Positions 1-9,403 of a stretch of DNA of 64,000 nt are shown here, piece after piece. The DNA comes from an uncultured Bacteroidia bacterium (GTDB taxonomy: Bacteria; Bacteroidota; Bacteroidia; Bacteroidales; UBA932). The DNA lies in assembly GCA_902779785.1 (NCBI GenBank), contig CACZDC010000001.1, positions 62,001 through 126,000 on the forward strand, written 5' to 3'. Positions within the stretch are counted from its first letter, which is position 1. Every line of letters begins with the position of its first letter. The notes beneath the pieces are model-generated. The model had not been told where the DNA came from, did no database searches, and saw only the letters and a program-made list of their open reading frames with translations. A program made the position numbers and the translations under genes.

Positions 1-1131
1 GAGGCCTTCAGCGCAGGAAAACGCCTGAGCCTCGGGAAGAATATCCTCCTCACCGGCGCCACGGGCTTCCTGGGCATACACATACTTAAAGAACTGGTGG
101 AAAGCACGGGAGAAGACACGACCATCTGGTGCCTGCTCCGCAGCAAGGGAAGCATCACTCCGCAGCGGCGTCTGAAAGAGATGCTGGTCTACTACTTCGA
201 AAAAGACTACAGCAGCCTGCTGGGCGGACGCATCCGTGCCGTCGAGGGCGATATCACAAAAGCCGAAAGCCTGGAGGGCTTCAAGGACATCGACTGCGTT
301 TTCAACTGCGCCGCCAATGTGAAGCACTTCTCCAAAGGAACTGATATCGAGGACATTAACTATGGGGGCGTAAAGAACCTGGTAGCTTTCTGCGAGCGAA
401 ACGGAGCCTATCTGCTGCACGTTTCCACCGAAAGCGTGGGCGGCCTCACGCCCGGCAAAGTACCCGGCACCCTTAGCGAGCAGATGCTCTTCTTCGGACA
501 GCTGACGGACAACCAGTACGTGCATTCCAAGTTCCTCGCCGAGCGCCATATCCTCCAGCAAATGGCCGAGGGAAAACTGCGGGCCAAGATTTTCCGCGCC
601 GGCAACCTGTCGCCCCGTGCCGAAGACGGAGAGTTCCAGGTGAATATGAATGCAAACGCCGCAATGGGACGCCTCAAAGCCCTTAAACTCATCGGCGCCT
701 GCCCATACCGGGCCCTGCAAGGCCAGATGGAATTCACGCCCATCGACGAAGCCGCCCGCGCTATGGTGCTGCTGTCCACGACTCCGCTGGAAAACTGCGT
801 TTTCAACGTATCCAACAACCATCTGATTCCCTTTGACGACATCTTGACCCGTCTGAACAAGATCGACGGCAAAACTATGGAATACCTTGAGAATGAAGAG
901 TTTCTATCTAGGATGAAGGCTATGCAGGCCAGGCCGGGGATGGCCGCTGTAATGGCCCCGCTGGTGGCCTACGAACAGTCGGCAGGCGAAAGAGAGGGAG
1001 TGGAAACCCTGTCCTCAACGGTGTTCACGATGCAGGTGCTGCTGCGGCTGGGCTTCCGCTGGAACCCCACTTCCAGCGCCTACATCGACCTCATCTTCGA
1101 AATGCTGCGCACTATGCGGTATTTTGAGTAA
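1..1131 (+). CDS. Thioester reductase / NAD-binding SDR domain protein, 5' truncated by window edge
   Basis: The reading frame is open from base 1, so the gene begins upstream of the window. The first visible residues run into a Rossmann glycine motif (TGATGFLG, about residues 18-25 of the visible part), and a YVHSK motif near residue 175 supplies the Tyr and Lys of extended short-chain dehydrogenases. The following region (KIFRAGNLSPR, FTPIDEAARAM) is typical of the Male-sterility/thioester reductase family (NAD_binding_4). That family releases carrier-bound acyl or peptidyl chains as aldehydes or alcohols at the end of nonribosomal peptide synthetases or adenylating reductases. The GTG at 97 falls after the glycine motif and cannot be the true start. 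Inference: this is the C-terminal reductase of a larger NRPS-like protein or a stand-alone partner; the upstream sequence would decide. Confidence 0.75.
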   Translation, partial: EAFSAGKRLSLGKNILLTGATGFLGIHILKELVESTGEDTTIWCLLRSKGSITPQRRLKEMLVYYFEKDYSSLLGGRIRAVEGDITKAESLEGFKDIDCVFNCAANVKHFSKGTDIEDINYGGVKNLVAFCERNGAYLLHVSTESVGGLTPGKVPGTLSEQMLFFGQLTDNQYVHSKFLAERHILQQMAEGKLRAKIFRAGNLSPRAEDGEFQVNMNANAAMGRLKALKLIGACPYRALQGQMEFTPIDEAARAMVLLSTTPLENCVFNVSNNHLIPFDDILTRLNKIDGKTMEYLENEEFLSRMKAMQARPGMAAVMAPLVAYEQSAGEREGVETLSSTVFTMQVLLRLGFRWNPTSSAYIDLIFEMLRTMRYFE

Positions 1132-1136
1132 CTTTG
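1129..1136 (+). promoter_or_regulatory. Bacteroidota -7 element (TAACTTTG) for hflX
   Basis: TAACTTTG matches the TAnnTTTG consensus of the Bacteroidota primary sigma factor. It overlaps the stop codon of the upstream gene and ends 8 nt before the hflX ATG. No clear -33 TTTG is seen at the expected spacing. Confidence 0.5.
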
Positions 1137-1144
1137 CACCTTGT

Positions 1145-2329
1145 ATGAGCGATTTTAAGACAAACAAGGCCGTATTCGTGGGCGTAGTCCTGGAAAAAGG
1201 CGGAGAAAGGAAAGTTAAGGAATATCTCGACGAACTGCAGTTCCTGGCCGAAACGGCAGGTGCGACCGGCGACAAGTTCTTCACCCAGAGGCTTGACCGC
1301 CCGGACAAGGCTACATATATCGGCCCCGGAAAACTCGAGGAAATAAAGCAATACTGCCTCGACAACGAGATAGAATACGTGATTTTCGACGACGAACTCA
1401 CCGGGATGCAGCAGCGCAACATAGAAAAAGCCATCCAGTGCAGCGACGTCATCGACCGCACCAGCCTGATCCTGGAAATCTTCGCCCAGCGGGCCAAGAC
1501 CTCCTATGCCAAGATGCAGGTCGAGCTGGCCCATTATCAATATATGCTGCCGCGCCTTGCCGGTATGTGGACCCATCTTGAAAGGCAGCGGGGCGGTATG
1601 GGAACCCGAGGCGGTATGGGTGAAACCCAGATCGAGGTCGACCGCCGCATAGTCAAGCAGCGCATATCCAAGCTTAAGGAAGACCTGAAGAAAGTCGACC
1701 GCCAGATGGCTACGCAAAGGGGCAACCGCGGCTCTCTGGTGCGCCTGGCGCTAGTCGGCTATACCAATGTCGGGAAGAGCACTCTGATGAACCTGCTGGC
1801 CAAATCTGACGTTTTTGCCGAGAACAAACTCTTCGCCACTCTGGACACGACCGTCCGCAAAGTCGTGATAGAAAATGTCCCCTTCCTGCTGAGCGACACC
1901 GTCGGCTTTATCCGGAAACTGCCCACCCAGCTCGTCGAGGCCTTCAAGAGCACCCTGGATGAGGTCCGCGAAGCCGACATCCTGGTCCACGTAGTGGATA
2001 TTTCCCATCCTGACTTCGAGGAGCAGATGTCGGTCGTGGAAAAGACCCTCAGCGACCTAGGAGCCTCCGGAAAGCCCGTATTCGTCATCTTCAACAAAGT
2101 CGACGCCTACAGCTACGAGCCCTATGACGAATTCTCACTGGAGCCGAAAGGAGACCGCAACCGGACCCTGGAAGAGCTTAAAAACAGCTGGATAGCCAAG
2201 GAGAAGACCCCCTGCATCTTCATCTCCGCCAAGGAGAAAATAGGCATAGAAAAACTCCGCAACGACCTTTACAAGATGGTTGCCGAGATTCACGCAGGTC
2301 GTTATCCTTTCGATAACTTCCTCTGGTAG
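1145..2329 (+). CDS. hflX: GTPase HflX
   Basis: HflX is a ribosome-associated GTPase that splits stalled or stressed 70S ribosomes. The 394-residue protein has the N-terminal HflX domain, the glycine-rich GGMGTRGGMGETQ linker near residue 160, and a TRAFAC G domain with G1 GYTNVGKST (about 205), G3 DTVGF (about 250) and G4 NKVD (about 317). The start is placed at the ATG at 1145. A TTG 21 nt upstream is in frame but lies inside the preceding gene's stop region and the -7 promoter element. A 329-bp AT-rich gap follows before the next gene. Confidence 0.93.
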   Translation: MSDFKTNKAVFVGVVLEKGGERKVKEYLDELQFLAETAGATGDKFFTQRLDRPDKATYIGPGKLEEIKQYCLDNEIEYVIFDDELTGMQQRNIEKAIQCSDVIDRTSLILEIFAQRAKTSYAKMQVELAHYQYMLPRLAGMWTHLERQRGGMGTRGGMGETQIEVDRRIVKQRISKLKEDLKKVDRQMATQRGNRGSLVRLALVGYTNVGKSTLMNLLAKSDVFAENKLFATLDTTVRKVVIENVPFLLSDTVGFIRKLPTQLVEAFKSTLDEVREADILVHVVDISHPDFEEQMSVVEKTLSDLGASGKPVFVIFNKVDAYSYEPYDEFSLEPKGDRNRTLEELKNSWIAKEKTPCIFISAKEKIGIEKLRNDLYKMVAEIHAGRYPFDNFLW

Positions 2330-2658
2330 AAGGAGCTTTAATGCTGTCCGGCGTCCATATCAACACTTTATACCGCTATTTTCGAGATGATTTGCAAAAA
2401 AATAATAAAAATTTTTAATTATTATTTATAAGTAAAAATAGAGAAATACTTACAAATTATAATGCTTATTTTTGTTTTCCCAAAAAATAAACAATAAATA
2501 ATGGGCTAAAACGCCATTCTTCTGCATTTTATGCAAGGAGTGTCAATTGCATTTTTTATTTTTTTTTCTTTATTTTGCATTTCCAAATGGCGTACAAAAT
2601 ACGACCATTTATTATTTGAAATACGTAGTGTATCAATATTTATGTTCAACTAATTTTC
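2330..2658. other. Gene-free AT-rich intergenic region upstream of the first susC
   Basis: This 329-bp stretch has no credible ORF. It holds an imperfect A/T palindrome (2401-2426), a 6-bp dyad TAAGTA (2429-2434) / TACTTA (2447-2452) with a 12-nt gap, and a long T-rich tract at 2551-2577. A candidate promoter for the susC operon is ATTG (2546-2549), 21-nt spacer, TATTTTG (2571-2577). No factor-independent terminator for hflX is evident. Confidence 0.5.
2546..2577 (+). promoter_or_regulatory. Candidate promoter of the first susCD operon
   Basis: ATTG at 2546-2549 and TATTTTG at 2571-2577 are separated by 21 nt, close to the Bacteroidota TTTG/N19-21/TAnnTTTG consensus but with a one-base-short -7 element. 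It would give an A/U-rich leader of about 80 nt before the ATG. Confidence 0.35.
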
Positions 2659-2664
2659 ATGCTT

Positions 2665-5600
2665 ATGAAAAAAATCAAACTGTTACTGGTGTGCCTGATG
2701 GTCGCTGTCTCAGCAGTCGCCTTCGCGCAGAGCAGGACGGTAAAGGGACAAGTCACCTCCGCGGATGACGGGCTTCCCATTATCGGCGCTTCTGTCTTTG
2801 TGCAGGGAACTTCCATTGGCACCATCACGGACTCAGAGGGTTATTACACTCTCAGGAATGTTCCGGCAAGCGCAGTAAACCTCGTGGTTTCTTACATCGG
2901 AATGAAAGACATGAACAAGCCGGTCAACGACGTTGTCGACTTTGTAATGGGTTCCGATACGGAACAGCTGAACGAGGTCGTTGTCACGGCCCTCGGTATC
3001 AAACGTTCCGAAAAAGCCCTCGGTTTCGCGGCAACGGCCGTGAAAGGAGATGAACTCGCAAAGGCCCGTACCGCCGACATTATGTCCGGTATCCAGGGTA
3101 AAGTTGCGGGTGTGTCGATTTCCTCAACTTCCTCAGACCCTGGTGCTTCCCAGTCTGTCATCATTCGTGGTGTCAGCTCCCTGAGCGGCAGCAACCAGCC
3201 TCTGTACGTCGTTGACGGCGTTCCTATGAACAACACTTCCGTCTATTCCACTGACGGCCTCAACAACGGCTTCGACTTCGGTAACGGCGCAGGTGCCGTA
3301 AACCCGGATGATGTTGAGTCTATGACCATCCTTAAAGGCGCTGCGGCAACGGCCCTCTACGGTTCCCGCGCAGCTGCCGGTGTCATCCTCATCAATACCA
3401 AGAGCGGTAAAAAGCAGGCCCGCGGACTCGGTGTCGAGTACAACGGAGGCGTCCAGCTTGAAACCGTCCTTCGCATTCCCCAGATGCAGGATACCTTCGG
3501 TATGGGCTGGTATGGGGAAAAGACCGAAATTGAAAATGGTTCCTGGGGCCCTATCATGGACGGCGCTTATGCAGTCTATGGTAATGTTTACCAGAACTCT
3601 CAGAAGATGAAGTCCTTCTCTCCGCTTCCGGACAATATCAAGGACTTCTTCGAGACTGGTGTCCGCTACAGTAACTCGGTTTCCTTCAATGGAGCAACGG
3701 ACTCTTCCGATTACTTCGTCTCTTTCTCACAGATTAGCGATAACGGAATGATTCCGACGAACAAGGACAGCTATGACAAGTACACCTTCTCCGCACGTGG
3801 AAGCCATAAGATCGGTCATCTGACCTTCTCCTCCTCGCTCAACTATGCGTATCAGAAGAATAGCTTCGTTTCTACCGGTCAGGGCACGGGTTCAATGTAC
3901 AACTCTATAATGCAGACCCCCCGTGATATCTCCATCATAGGCCTGAAAGACCTGGACGATCCTTTCAATACGCCGGGTTATTACTATACTCCGTATGGTG
4001 TCACTAACCCGTACTACCTGCTGAAATACAACAAAAACGAGTATGAGGCTGACCGTTTCTACGGCAAATTCCAGGCTGACTACAACTTCTTTAAATACTT
4101 CAACCTGACTTACCGTATCGGTCTCGACACCTCTGCAGGCAATCAGGCTGCCGGTACTCCGAATATGTCTTCTCTCTTTGTAAACACCCCCAACTGGGAA
4201 GATGCTTTGAAAGACCAGACCGGTTCCGCTACACAGCAGACCACACGCCGCAGGGAAATCAACCAGGATTTGTATCTGACTTTCAGTAAGGAAATCAAAG
4301 ATTTCTCCGTCAATGCTGTTGCCGGTTGGAACTATAATGACCAGCGTAACTCCTACGTTTATGCCAGTGTCACCAACCTGACAATCCCTACCTACTACAG
4401 CATCACCAACTCTGCTGAAATTCCTGTGGTCGAACAGTACGAGCGTCACAAGCGCCTCTACGGTATCTATGGACAGGCAGAGGTAGGTTACAAGAACCTC
4501 GCCTTCCTCACCGTCACCGCACGTAACGACTGGTCTTCCACCCTCCCGAAAGGCAACCGCGCCTTCTTCTATCCCGGCGTGACAGGAAGCTTTGTCTTCT
4601 CAGAGCTTTTTGATGAGGATGTAAAATCAATTCTGGAATTCGGTAAGATCCGCGCCGCCTGGGGTAAGACGGGTGCTGACGCAGCTCCTTATATGGTCCA
4701 GTCTGTCTTTGCACAGGCAGGGGCGTCTTCCAGCGGATGGGGCGAGAGTAACTTCCCTCTGAACAAGATCGGCGCCAACGCCTATTCTGCAGGCAATACC
4801 CTCGGTTCCGATACCCTCAGCCCTGAAATGACCACTGAAGCTGAAATCGGTATCAACCTGGCCTTCTTCAAGAACCGTTTCGGTATCGATTTCGCCTGGT
4901 ACAACCGCAATACCGACAAGCAGATATTCTCTCTGGATATGGATCCTGCAACAGGATACACCGCCCAGAACATCAATATCGGTAAGGTTCGCAACCGCGG
5001 TATCGAACTCCTGGTCAATGCTACTCCTCTCGAAATCGGAGACTTCCGCTGGAATGTCGCCTGGAACTTTACCAAGAACTGGTCAAAAGTTATCGACCTT
5101 CCTGACCAGCTCGGTAATGAAACTGCTATCTTCGCATTCACCGGCGGCACCGGACTGTATGCAATCGAAGGGGAAGAAATGGGTGTGTACAAGGCATACG
5201 TTCCGCTCAAAGACAACGAAGGTCATATAGTGGTCAATGAAAGCACTGGTCTGCCTGTCCAGGATCCTACACAGAGGATTGTCGGAAGCATGAACTATAA
5301 GTACACGATGGGCTTCAACACCACCTTTACTTATAAGGGAATCTCCCTCAGCGCTGACCTTGATATCCGTCAGGGCGGTAAGATGTTCTCCCGTACCAAG
5401 GATATCCTCTACTTCACAGGTAACTCCATCCACACGGCCTACAACGATCGTAATCCATTCATCATCCCCGGTTCCATCAACGCTACCGCTAAGTTCAAAG
5501 ACGACGGAAGTTATGAACTTTCCAACGTCAAGGAGAACACGACTCCGCTTGATGCCACCAATATCTACAGTTATTGGGACGGCGGTGCTGACGAGTTGGA

Positions 5601-5871
5601 TTCAGGTTTCTTGATTGACAAATCCTATGTCAAACTCCGTCAGGTAGTTCTCGGATGGGAACTTCCCAAGAAGTGGTTTGACAAGACTCCGATTCGTGGC
5701 CTGAAGATTTCCGTATATGGAAACAACCTCCTTCTCTGGACTCCTAAGTCAAATGTCTTCGTAGATCCGGAAATGAGTTCCTTCGGTAATGACCTCCAGG
5801 GCCAGTTCGGTGAATACTCAGCCAACCCTTCCAGCCGCAGGTTTGGTTTCAACCTCAATGTTAAATTCTAA
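2665..5871 (+). CDS. SusC/RagA-family TonB-linked outer membrane protein
   Basis: This is an outer-membrane TonB-dependent transporter that pairs with the SusD-like lipoprotein encoded next. Visible order: signal peptide (MKKIKLLLV...AFAQ), carboxypeptidase-regulatory-like domain at about residues 24-100 (VKGQVTSADDGLPIIGASV), plug domain (NEVVVTALG, SVIIRGVSSLSG, QPLYVVDGVP, LKGAAATALYGSRAA), then a long beta-barrel ending in aromatic Phe (LNVKF). The length (1068 residues) is normal for SusC. ATG 2659 is 6 nt upstream in frame; 2665 gives the cleaner signal peptide. The partner genes suggest peptide rather than glycan import, because no glycosidase is in this operon. Confidence 0.93.
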   Translation: MKKIKLLLVCLMVAVSAVAFAQSRTVKGQVTSADDGLPIIGASVFVQGTSIGTITDSEGYYTLRNVPASAVNLVVSYIGMKDMNKPVNDVVDFVMGSDTEQLNEVVVTALGIKRSEKALGFAATAVKGDELAKARTADIMSGIQGKVAGVSISSTSSDPGASQSVIIRGVSSLSGSNQPLYVVDGVPMNNTSVYSTDGLNNGFDFGNGAGAVNPDDVESMTILKGAAATALYGSRAAAGVILINTKSGKKQARGLGVEYNGGVQLETVLRIPQMQDTFGMGWYGEKTEIENGSWGPIMDGAYAVYGNVYQNSQKMKSFSPLPDNIKDFFETGVRYSNSVSFNGATDSSDYFVSFSQISDNGMIPTNKDSYDKYTFSARGSHKIGHLTFSSSLNYAYQKNSFVSTGQGTGSMYNSIMQTPRDISIIGLKDLDDPFNTPGYYYTPYGVTNPYYLLKYNKNEYEADRFYGKFQADYNFFKYFNLTYRIGLDTSAGNQAAGTPNMSSLFVNTPNWEDALKDQTGSATQQTTRRREINQDLYLTFSKEIKDFSVNAVAGWNYNDQRNSYVYASVTNLTIPTYYSITNSAEIPVVEQYERHKRLYGIYGQAEVGYKNLAFLTVTARNDWSSTLPKGNRAFFYPGVTGSFVFSELFDEDVKSILEFGKIRAAWGKTGADAAPYMVQSVFAQAGASSSGWGESNFPLNKIGANAYSAGNTLGSDTLSPEMTTEAEIGINLAFFKNRFGIDFAWYNRNTDKQIFSLDMDPATGYTAQNINIGKVRNRGIELLVNATPLEIGDFRWNVAWNFTKNWSKVIDLPDQLGNETAIFAFTGGTGLYAIEGEEMGVYKAYVPLKDNEGHIVVNESTGLPVQDPTQRIVGSMNYKYTMGFNTTFTYKGISLSADLDIRQGGKMFSRTKDILYFTGNSIHTAYNDRNPFIIPGSINATAKFKDDGSYELSNVKENTTPLDATNIYSYWDGGADELDSGFLIDKSYVKLRQVVLGWELPKKWFDKTPIRGLKISVYGNNLLLWTPKSNVFVDPEMSSFGNDLQGQFGEYSANPSSRRFGFNLNVKF

Positions 5872-5889
5872 TATGGGAGGATGCAAATT

Positions 5890-7362
5890 ATGAAAAAATA
5901 TATCTATATAGCTGCTTCCCTTTTGGTCCTTGGCGGATGTTCTCTGGATATCAACGAGAATCCTAATTCTCCATCAAGTGAGGACATGAACGCAACGCTG
6001 ATTTTTCCTTCGATAGAAAACTTTGTTGCTGACGCTATAGGTGACCAGATGTTCAACTATGGTGGTTTCTTTGCACAGTATTTCGAACAAATGCCAGAAG
6101 CCAACCAATACAACGACCTTGCTGAATACGATCTCGACGAGGGTTCCAATCTCTTTGACCGCTGCTATCGTAATTTATATGCCGGCGCACTTAAGGATGT
6201 CAACGAGGTTCTTGCAAGAACCAGCAACCCTGCGGATGTTTTCGCCGCCACAGTGCTCCGTGCTTATTCACTGGCACTTGTTGTGGATAACCTTGGCAGT
6301 GCGCCTTATACAGAGGCAATTAAGGGTAACGAAAACACTAATCCAAAATGGGAAGACGGCGTAGCTGTCTATGAAGGAATTCTCGCCGAAATGGATGCTG
6401 CGCAAAAGAATGTTTCTGAAGGAGCGTCTATGTCTGTTTCTGACTACATTCTTGACGGCGACGGCGACGAGTGGATTAAGTTTGCAAACGCCCTTCGCCT
6501 GCGTTACTACCTTCGCCTTATCGACGGAGGCAAGGATGCATACAAGGCTAAACTTACCGCCCTGGTGGCAGAAGGCAATTTCCTTGAAAATGATGTCAAG
6601 TGGGATGTCTATCTCGACCAGGAAGGACAGTATAATCCTTGGTTCCATTCTGTATTCAGCCTTACCAACAACCATTGCGCCGCTTATCCGATTGTATCAT
6701 ATATGTCATCTACCAGCGATCCCCGTATCGCAACTTACATCAAAAAGAACGAGGCTGATGATAAATATGTCGGACAGATTCCCGGAGCTAAGTCCCGTAT
6801 GAAGGAATGGAGTGGAAGTGATTGGAAAAATAAGAATGTCAGTAAAATTGACTATGCTCCCACCCACGCAATGCCTATTTATTTATTCACGGCTGCAGAG
6901 CTCAACTTCCTTATCGCCGAAGTTGAAATTCGCTTCAATTCCAACAATACTGCCGCAAAGGATGCTTATGAGGCTGGTGTGAAGGCTGATTTCGCTTCAC
7001 GAAAAGTTGAAGGCGCTGATGACTTCCTCGCAAATGCTTCCGTCAGTTTTGACGCTGCCGCAGACAAACTCAAACTTATCGGAATGCAGAAATGGGTTGC
7101 TCTCTTTATGCGCGACCATATGGAAGCCTGGTCTGAGGCCCGCCGTACGGACTATCCCGCAGTTTCTACTCTCACTGCAAAGGAAGTTTACAGTGATGCC
7201 ACTGCTTATACTGCCGGTGAATTCATCGTTCCTGCTGTCAACAATATAGAGGCGGGCGGAGTTATAATGCGTGTTCCTTTCCCCGAGAACGCCCGCAAAT
7301 ACAACACAAATACTCCGCCATTCCAGACATGTGACAAGAAGGTTTTCTTTGATAAAAAATAA
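5890..7362 (+). CDS. SusD/RagB-like outer membrane lipoprotein (SusD-like_2)
   Basis: This is the surface lipoprotein lid of the SusC transporter upstream and starts 18 nt after it. The signal peptide ends in a lipobox LGGC (Cys about residue 17), followed by DINENPNSPSS, the usual start of the SusD-like_2 family (PF12771), which is often annotated as nutrient-binding. The body is helical and TPR-like, and the length (490 residues) is typical. ATG 5881 (MQIMKK...) is an alternative start three codons upstream. It is cotranscribed with the DUF5012 and lipid-binding genes that follow. Confidence 0.9.
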   Translation: MKKYIYIAASLLVLGGCSLDINENPNSPSSEDMNATLIFPSIENFVADAIGDQMFNYGGFFAQYFEQMPEANQYNDLAEYDLDEGSNLFDRCYRNLYAGALKDVNEVLARTSNPADVFAATVLRAYSLALVVDNLGSAPYTEAIKGNENTNPKWEDGVAVYEGILAEMDAAQKNVSEGASMSVSDYILDGDGDEWIKFANALRLRYYLRLIDGGKDAYKAKLTALVAEGNFLENDVKWDVYLDQEGQYNPWFHSVFSLTNNHCAAYPIVSYMSSTSDPRIATYIKKNEADDKYVGQIPGAKSRMKEWSGSDWKNKNVSKIDYAPTHAMPIYLFTAAELNFLIAEVEIRFNSNNTAAKDAYEAGVKADFASRKVEGADDFLANASVSFDAAADKLKLIGMQKWVALFMRDHMEAWSEARRTDYPAVSTLTAKEVYSDATAYTAGEFIVPAVNNIEAGGVIMRVPFPENARKYNTNTPPFQTCDKKVFFDKK

Positions 7363-7377
7363 ATAAGGAAGACTCTT

Positions 7378-8067
7378 ATGAAAAAGTATATTTATATTGC
7401 AATCGCTGCTCTGTTCGCAGTTTGCTCCTGTCACAAGCCTACATCTTATGATGATTCAAAAGTCACTTATTATATTGACCTTGAACTAAATGGAGAAGAT
7501 TTTGTGGCAATAACCCTTGGATCCGATTTTGCAGATCCCGGATGTAAAGCTGTTGCCGGAGGAAAAGACGTTTCCGATATCGTAAAGATTAGCGGAGCCG
7601 TTGACAAGTCAAAAGTAGGTCTCTATCCACTTAAATATACTGCAACCAACGAAGATGGTTTCTCCTCTTCTGTTTACCGCAGTGTGCTTGTATATGATCC
7701 TTCAGCTACAGTAGATATAAGTGGTACTTATACTACACAGGATGGTACTTATCGTGACAACAAAAAAGGTACATTGACTCAGTATTCCGGAATCGGTCCT
7801 ATAACTATCGAAAAGGTTTATCCCGGTATTTTCAATGTATCTTGTCTTCTTGGCGGTTACTATTGTATCCGTGCGGGATATGGTGAAGATTATGCAATGA
7901 ATGGCCTGATTGCCGTCCTTGACGATAATTCTCTCAAGATTCTCACTGGCGATGTCGCCGGTTGGGGAGATTCTTATGACGATTTTGAAGGAACATATGA
8001 TCGTGCAAGCGGCGGCCTTTCCTGGTGCACCGTATACGCTAATATGGAATTCTATGTTGTTTTATAA
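7378..8067 (+). CDS. DUF5012/DUF5011-type lipoprotein of the SusCD complex
   Basis: A 229-residue lipoprotein with signal peptide and lipobox (AVCSC, Cys about 18). The first half is an Ig-like DUF5011-type domain (ITLGSDFADPGCKA; VGLYPLKYTATNEDG), the C-terminal half matches the DUF5012 pattern. It begins 15 nt after the SusD stop. In the peptide-importing SusCD systems of Bacteroides (as I recall, BT2261-2264), two such accessory lipoproteins sit on the outside of the transporter. A surface accessory role here is inferred from synteny. Confidence 0.75.
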   Translation: MKKYIYIAIAALFAVCSCHKPTSYDDSKVTYYIDLELNGEDFVAITLGSDFADPGCKAVAGGKDVSDIVKISGAVDKSKVGLYPLKYTATNEDGFSSSVYRSVLVYDPSATVDISGTYTTQDGTYRDNKKGTLTQYSGIGPITIEKVYPGIFNVSCLLGGYYCIRAGYGEDYAMNGLIAVLDDNSLKILTGDVAGWGDSYDDFEGTYDRASGGLSWCTVYANMEFYVVL

Positions 8068-8079
8068 AAAGGAAAGCGT

Positions 8080-8586
8080 ATGAAAAAGATAATGATTGCT
8101 ATTTGCCTTGTTGCGAGCGCCTATTTCTGCGCTTCCTGCAAAAGGGTCGAAGTAGATCTGGCCGGAGGAACAGCCATAGCCAAAATGGCCGGATTCTGGG
8201 ATGTTACTGTCGATGCTGTTGATACAGATAAACAGTATTACGAAGACCCTTATGGCTTAGGTGTTATTCCACTTATGACATACAATACGTCTGATAACTC
8301 CACGGAACAGATGTGGATAGATGACTGCGGAAAATTCTGGAACTACAAGTTCAAGGTTGATATTTACTATCCCGGCCGTACTTTCCATACAACTGACGGA
8401 TGGACTCCGTATGATGCAGAAAATACGGGAAATGCCGTAATCTACAGTGGAAAGATTATGGAAGGAATGGGACATAATGTCCACGGACAGCCTTGTGACA
8501 GTATATCCTTCATTCTCAAATTCAGTGATGATGATCCATCTGTTGACCACTATCTGGTCCACGGTATCCGTCACGGAGGATATTGA
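8080..8586 (+). CDS. Lipid-binding putative hydrolase family lipoprotein (PF12888-like)
   Basis: A 168-residue lipoprotein with signal peptide and lipobox-like CASC (Cys about 20). The motif GFWDVTVDAVD near residue 39 and the end YLVHGIRHGGY are typical of the Bacteroidota lipid_bd family (PF12888), a small beta-barrel of unproven activity. It is the last gene of the four-gene operon, 12 nt after the DUF5012 gene and just before a strong hairpin terminator. No catalytic residue is assigned; a role as an accessory subunit of the SusCD complex is inferred from its position. Confidence 0.75.
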   Translation: MKKIMIAICLVASAYFCASCKRVEVDLAGGTAIAKMAGFWDVTVDAVDTDKQYYEDPYGLGVIPLMTYNTSDNSTEQMWIDDCGKFWNYKFKVDIYYPGRTFHTTDGWTPYDAENTGNAVIYSGKIMEGMGHNVHGQPCDSISFILKFSDDDPSVDHYLVHGIRHGGY

Positions 8587-8601
8587 TCCCATTAAACTCT
8601 G

Positions 8602-8642
8602 AAAAAAGAAAGAGACAGAAATTCTGCCTCTTTCTTTTTTTT
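8602..8642. terminator. Bidirectional rho-independent terminator
   Basis: A 13-bp A/G-rich arm (8602-8614) is complementary to a C/T-rich arm (8628-8640), with an inner CAGAA/TTCTG extension. T-runs flank the stem on both strands. It lies between the convergent lipid-binding gene and sdhB and can terminate both. Confidence 0.85.
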
Positions 8643-8657
8643 TACTTTAAAACAAAA

Positions 8658-9401
8658 TTATTCGCTGAACCTGGCCTTCAGGTACTCCCTGTTGAGACGT
8701 GCTATATGGTCGATAGTCACGTGTTTCGGGCATTCCATCTCGCAGGCGCGGGTGTTGGTGCAGTTGCCAAAGCCGAGTTCATCCATCTTGGCGACCATTG
8801 CGCGGGCCCTGCGGGCGGCCTCAGGCTTGCCTTGGGGCAGAAGGGCCAGTGAACTTACGCGGGCGGCCACGAAGAGCATAGCAGAACCGTTCTTGCAGGT
8901 CGCTACACAGGCGCCGCAACCGACGCAGGCGGCGGCATCCATAGACAATTCCGCATCGTCGTGGGGAATAAGGATGGTATTGGCATCCTGGGCGGCACCG
9001 GTACGAACCGAGACGAATCCGCCGGCCTGGAGAATCTTATCGAAGGCCTGACGGTCCACAACAAGGTCCTTGATCACCGGGAAGGCGGCGCTGCGCCAGG
9101 GTTCTACGGTGATTGTGGCTCCGGGCTTGAAATGACGCATAAACAGCTGGCAGGTGGTCACCTGGTCGTCAGGACCGTGGGCCCGGCCGTCGATATAGAG
9201 CGAACACGCGCCGCAGATACCCTCGCGACAGTCGTGGTCGAAAGCGATGGGATCGACGCCCTTGCGGATAAGCTGGTCATTCAGAATGTCCAGCATCTCG
9301 AGGAACGAGGCATCCTCCTCAACATCCGTAACGTGATAGGTCTCGAAATGGCCTTTTGTCTTGGCATTAGGCTGACGCCAAACTTTGATATTGTATTCCA
9401 T
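8658..9401 (-). CDS. sdhB: Succinate dehydrogenase/fumarate reductase iron-sulfur subunit
   Basis: This electron-transfer subunit passes electrons between the flavoprotein and the quinone-reactive membrane anchor; in anaerobic Bacteroidales the enzyme mainly reduces fumarate. Cysteine clusters are visible: [2Fe-2S] [10 protein letters not shown] (about residues 59-68), [11 protein letters not shown] for the 4Fe-4S site, and [15 protein letters not shown] near the C terminus. The length (247) is normal. The start codon is separated from the sdhA stop by 2 nt, so the two genes are cotranscribed. The name frdB would be equally valid. Confidence 0.93.
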   Translation of the reverse strand: MEYNIKVWRQPNAKTKGHFETYHVTDVEEDASFLEMLDILNDQLIRKGVDPIAFDHDCREGICGACSLYIDGRAHGPDDQVTTCQLFMRHFKPGATITVEPWRSAAFPVIKDLVVDRQAFDKILQAGGFVSVRTGAAQDANTILIPHDDAELSMDAAACVGCGACVATCKNGSAMLFVAARVSSLALLPQGKPEAARRARAMVAKMDELGFGNCTNTRACEMECPKHVTIDHIARLNREYLKARFSE

Positions 9402-9403
9402 AC

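Noticed and set aside
2401..2452. A/T palindromes as an origin or mobile-element end
   Set aside because: Short, A/T-only and imperfect; no paired element, target duplication or DnaA boxes nearby.
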